Below, one piece after another: positions 62,696 to 64,000 of a stretch of 64,000 nucleotides of DNA (position 1 is its first letter; the number at the start of each line of letters is the position of its first letter). The notes beneath the pieces were generated by a model. That model had not been told where the DNA came from. It searched no databases and worked only from the letters and a program-made list of their open reading frames with translations. A program made the translations under genes and the position numbers. This stretch comes from Mycetocola miduiensis (lineage in GTDB: Bacteria; Actinomycetota; Actinomycetes; Actinomycetales; Microbacteriaceae), in assembly GCF_900115155.1 (NCBI RefSeq), contig NZ_FOVM01000007.1:62001-126000 (forward strand). Reading direction: 5' to 3'.

Positions 62696-63580
62696 ATGAC
62701 GCACACCCCACGACTGCTCGTCCCCGCTGCAGCGATCGCAGCGCTTCTATTATTCAGCGGATGCAGCGCATCAGCGGAAGGAGAAGTCCTGGAGAGCGGA
62801 AACCCCGCCTCATACGGTGACTGCGAACTCACCGGCGCCAGGGGCGAGTACACCCTGGAGACCAAGACCGAAGGCACCCTACTGGTGAAGGCAGACCTGC
62901 CGAGCCCCGGCTGGTACAACGGCGACACGGTCGAAGACATCCGCAGCGGCTTCGACTTCTGCCTGCTCGTGAACATCGCGCACCGCGCCGGCATCGACAA
63001 CGTCAAGCTGCAGATGGCGTCATTCGACGGCCTCGTCGCAGGCAAGGCCGGCGACATGGACCTGTCACTCAACCAGATCACCATCACCGACGAACGCCGC
63101 CAAGTCATGGACTTCTCCGACCCGTACTTCCAGTCGACGGCGGGCGTGCTGGTCAAGAAGGGGGCGGATGTCACCGAGTCGACCCTCTCGAGCAGTCACC
63201 TCGGCGTGAAGCAGGGCACCGTCGGGCAGCTGCTGGTCGCCGACGTCATCAAGCCGGAGAAGGCGGCATCCGTCTTCCCCGGAGACCCGGAGATGCAGGC
63301 AGCCGTACTCGCCGGGAACGTCGACGCGGGCATCCAGGATCTCAGCATCGTGCTGGGCGCTGCGACGCAGTCGGGCGGCAAGCTCGAGGTGGTGGGCCAG
63401 GTCCTCACCGATGAGGCGTACGGGATCATGATGGAGAAGGGCTCCCCCAACCTCGACACGATCAACAAGATCCTCGCCGACCTGAAGGCCGATCGCACCC
63501 TGGACAAGCTCAGCGCGGAGTACCTCGTGGATGCCTACGGCGTCGACCCGGCAAGCATCCCGGTATGGGACGTCAAGTGA
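62696..63580 (+). CDS. Amino-acid-type ABC transporter substrate-binding lipoprotein
   Basis: The 294-residue precursor has a lipoprotein signal (AALLLFSGC, Cys23) and the SBP family 3 pattern: GFDFCLLVNIAHRAG, the MDLSLNQITITDERRQVMDF segment (GDMDLSLNQITIT) and YFQSTAGVLVKKG. Such proteins bind polar amino acids or related small ligands. A GAGGAG site precedes the ATG at 62696. Its stop overlaps the permease start (GTGA), and a LacI regulator and operator precede it; LacI control suggests that the ligand may be a sugar-derived or opine-like compound. Confidence 0.9.
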   Translation: MTHTPRLLVPAAAIAALLLFSGCSASAEGEVLESGNPASYGDCELTGARGEYTLETKTEGTLLVKADLPSPGWYNGDTVEDIRSGFDFCLLVNIAHRAGIDNVKLQMASFDGLVAGKAGDMDLSLNQITITDERRQVMDFSDPYFQSTAGVLVKKGADVTESTLSSSHLGVKQGTVGQLLVADVIKPEKAASVFPGDPEMQAAVLAGNVDAGIQDLSIVLGAATQSGGKLEVVGQVLTDEAYGIMMEKGSPNLDTINKILADLKADRTLDKLSAEYLVDAYGVDPASIPVWDVK

Positions 63581-64000
63581 CGCTGAAAACTCCCCCGGTT
63601 GCGCGACCCCTCGGGGTCGCGCAACCCTCCCCGGTGGGCACGGCACGCACGCTGCTGCTGGCAGGAGTGCTGCTGTGCCTCCTCACCGTCGGGATGACCG
63701 GGTTCGCCGCCTACCTGACCATCACCGTCGCCGAGACAGGTGTGTGGAAGACCGCCCTCGGCGCCGCCACCCTGGTCGTGGTGGTCCTGGCCCTTCTCAC
63801 GGCGCGGCCTCTGATCAGTGGGTTCCGGCAACAGGTCGCCAGCACGACAGCCGCCGAGGCAGGCGACCTCGTCTCAGCCCGGAAGTTCCGTGCTCGCGCC
63901 GCCCAGTCGGGCTGGACCGCGCTCGGCTCCTGCCTCCCGCTCATGTTCATCGCCACGTTTACGATGTTCCTCCTTGCAAACGACCATGCCGTGCAGACAA
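63577..64000 (+). CDS. ABC transporter permease, 5' part
   Basis: The frame opens with a GTG overlapping the upstream stop and runs to the window edge, giving at least 141 residues. It has three or more membrane helices (near 24-47, 55-75 and 112-135), with an unusually long N-terminal part before the segment LPLMFIATFTMFLLANDHAV that resembles the start of amino-acid permeases. The remainder, possibly with a fused ATPase, lies outside the window. Confidence 0.8.
   Translation, partial: MTLKTPPVARPLGVAQPSPVGTARTLLLAGVLLCLLTVGMTGFAAYLTITVAETGVWKTALGAATLVVVVLALLTARPLISGFRQQVASTTAAEAGDLVSARKFRARAAQSGWTALGSCLPLMFIATFTMFLLANDHAVQT

Noticed and set aside
62590-63174. N-terminal extension of the LacI gene
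   Set aside because: The extension would run antisense through the transporter gene; the GTG at 62589 directly precedes the conserved helix-turn-helix.

Overview
The window looks like a chromosomal segment of a high-GC Gram-positive bacterium, most probably a member of Microbacteriaceae (Actinobacteria). The evidence is the GC-rich coding, frequent GTG and TTG starts, TANNNT -10 boxes placed directly in front of start codons, and actinobacterial marker genes and gene orders: DUF4191, RDD, glnA/glnE/glnA2, panB, map, ppgK, rnpB, zinc-ribbon/Nif3, and aceE-fasR-fabD-fabH-acpP-fabF-DUF3145. No species can be named from the sequence alone.

0-18 kb is core metabolism. It holds the 3' end of lipoamide dehydrogenase and the E2 acyltransferase, a membrane-anchored pseudokinase, and a nitrogen block. 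The nitrogen block has an adenylylatable glutamine synthetase glnA behind a textbook four-part GlnR box, with the regulator enzyme glnE and the second synthetase glnA2 convergent to it. Then come panB, map, polyphosphate glucokinase, RNase P RNA and the zinc-ribbon/Nif3 pair. Next to rnpB is a non-coding repeat patch: a 12-copy array of about 16 bp units and two copies of a 76-bp element whose arms could form a pseudoknot. The head of that element recurs at 46.2 kb.

18-30 kb is a flexible region rich in stress genes and gene wreckage. It has a manganese catalase, an MFS pump, a TerC-family protein behind a yybP-ykoY (Mn2+) riboswitch, a TMEM175-like channel, a DJ-1/PfpI protein and a DUF2231 protein. 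Between them lie a GH15 enzyme that lost its catalytic middle, a glycosyltransferase pseudogene, a split VOC protein, an ATPase stub, an alcohol dehydrogenase stub and a 5'-truncated gene. It ends at tRNA-Val(TAC).

30-40 kb is core again: peroxiredoxin, then pyruvate dehydrogenase E1 followed by the fatty-acid synthesis cluster with its PucR-type activator. The pyruvate dehydrogenase E1 would use the E2 and E3 encoded at the left edge, so acetyl-CoA production leads directly into the fatty-acid cluster. DUF3145 and a PadR regulator follow.

40-64 kb is accessory. It has a LigD end-joining ligase beside a DUF488 stub, a PspA operon with a coiled-coil membrane partner, a zinc-finger GIY-YIG-like protein, two decayed MmyB-type regulators, a CHRD protein, a CbbX-like AAA ATPase, an SDR protein, an SRPBCC protein, an intact GH15 enzyme, a DHFR-like reductase, a frame-shifted TolB-like lipoprotein, several very small proteins, a NUDIX hydrolase and an Ala-rich secreted protein. 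It closes with a GH26 lipoprotein beside an N-terminally short LysR gene, an ArsR gene and a LacI gene divergent from an amino-acid-type ABC transporter. That transporter has a clear sigma-70 promoter and a palindromic operator and runs off the right edge.
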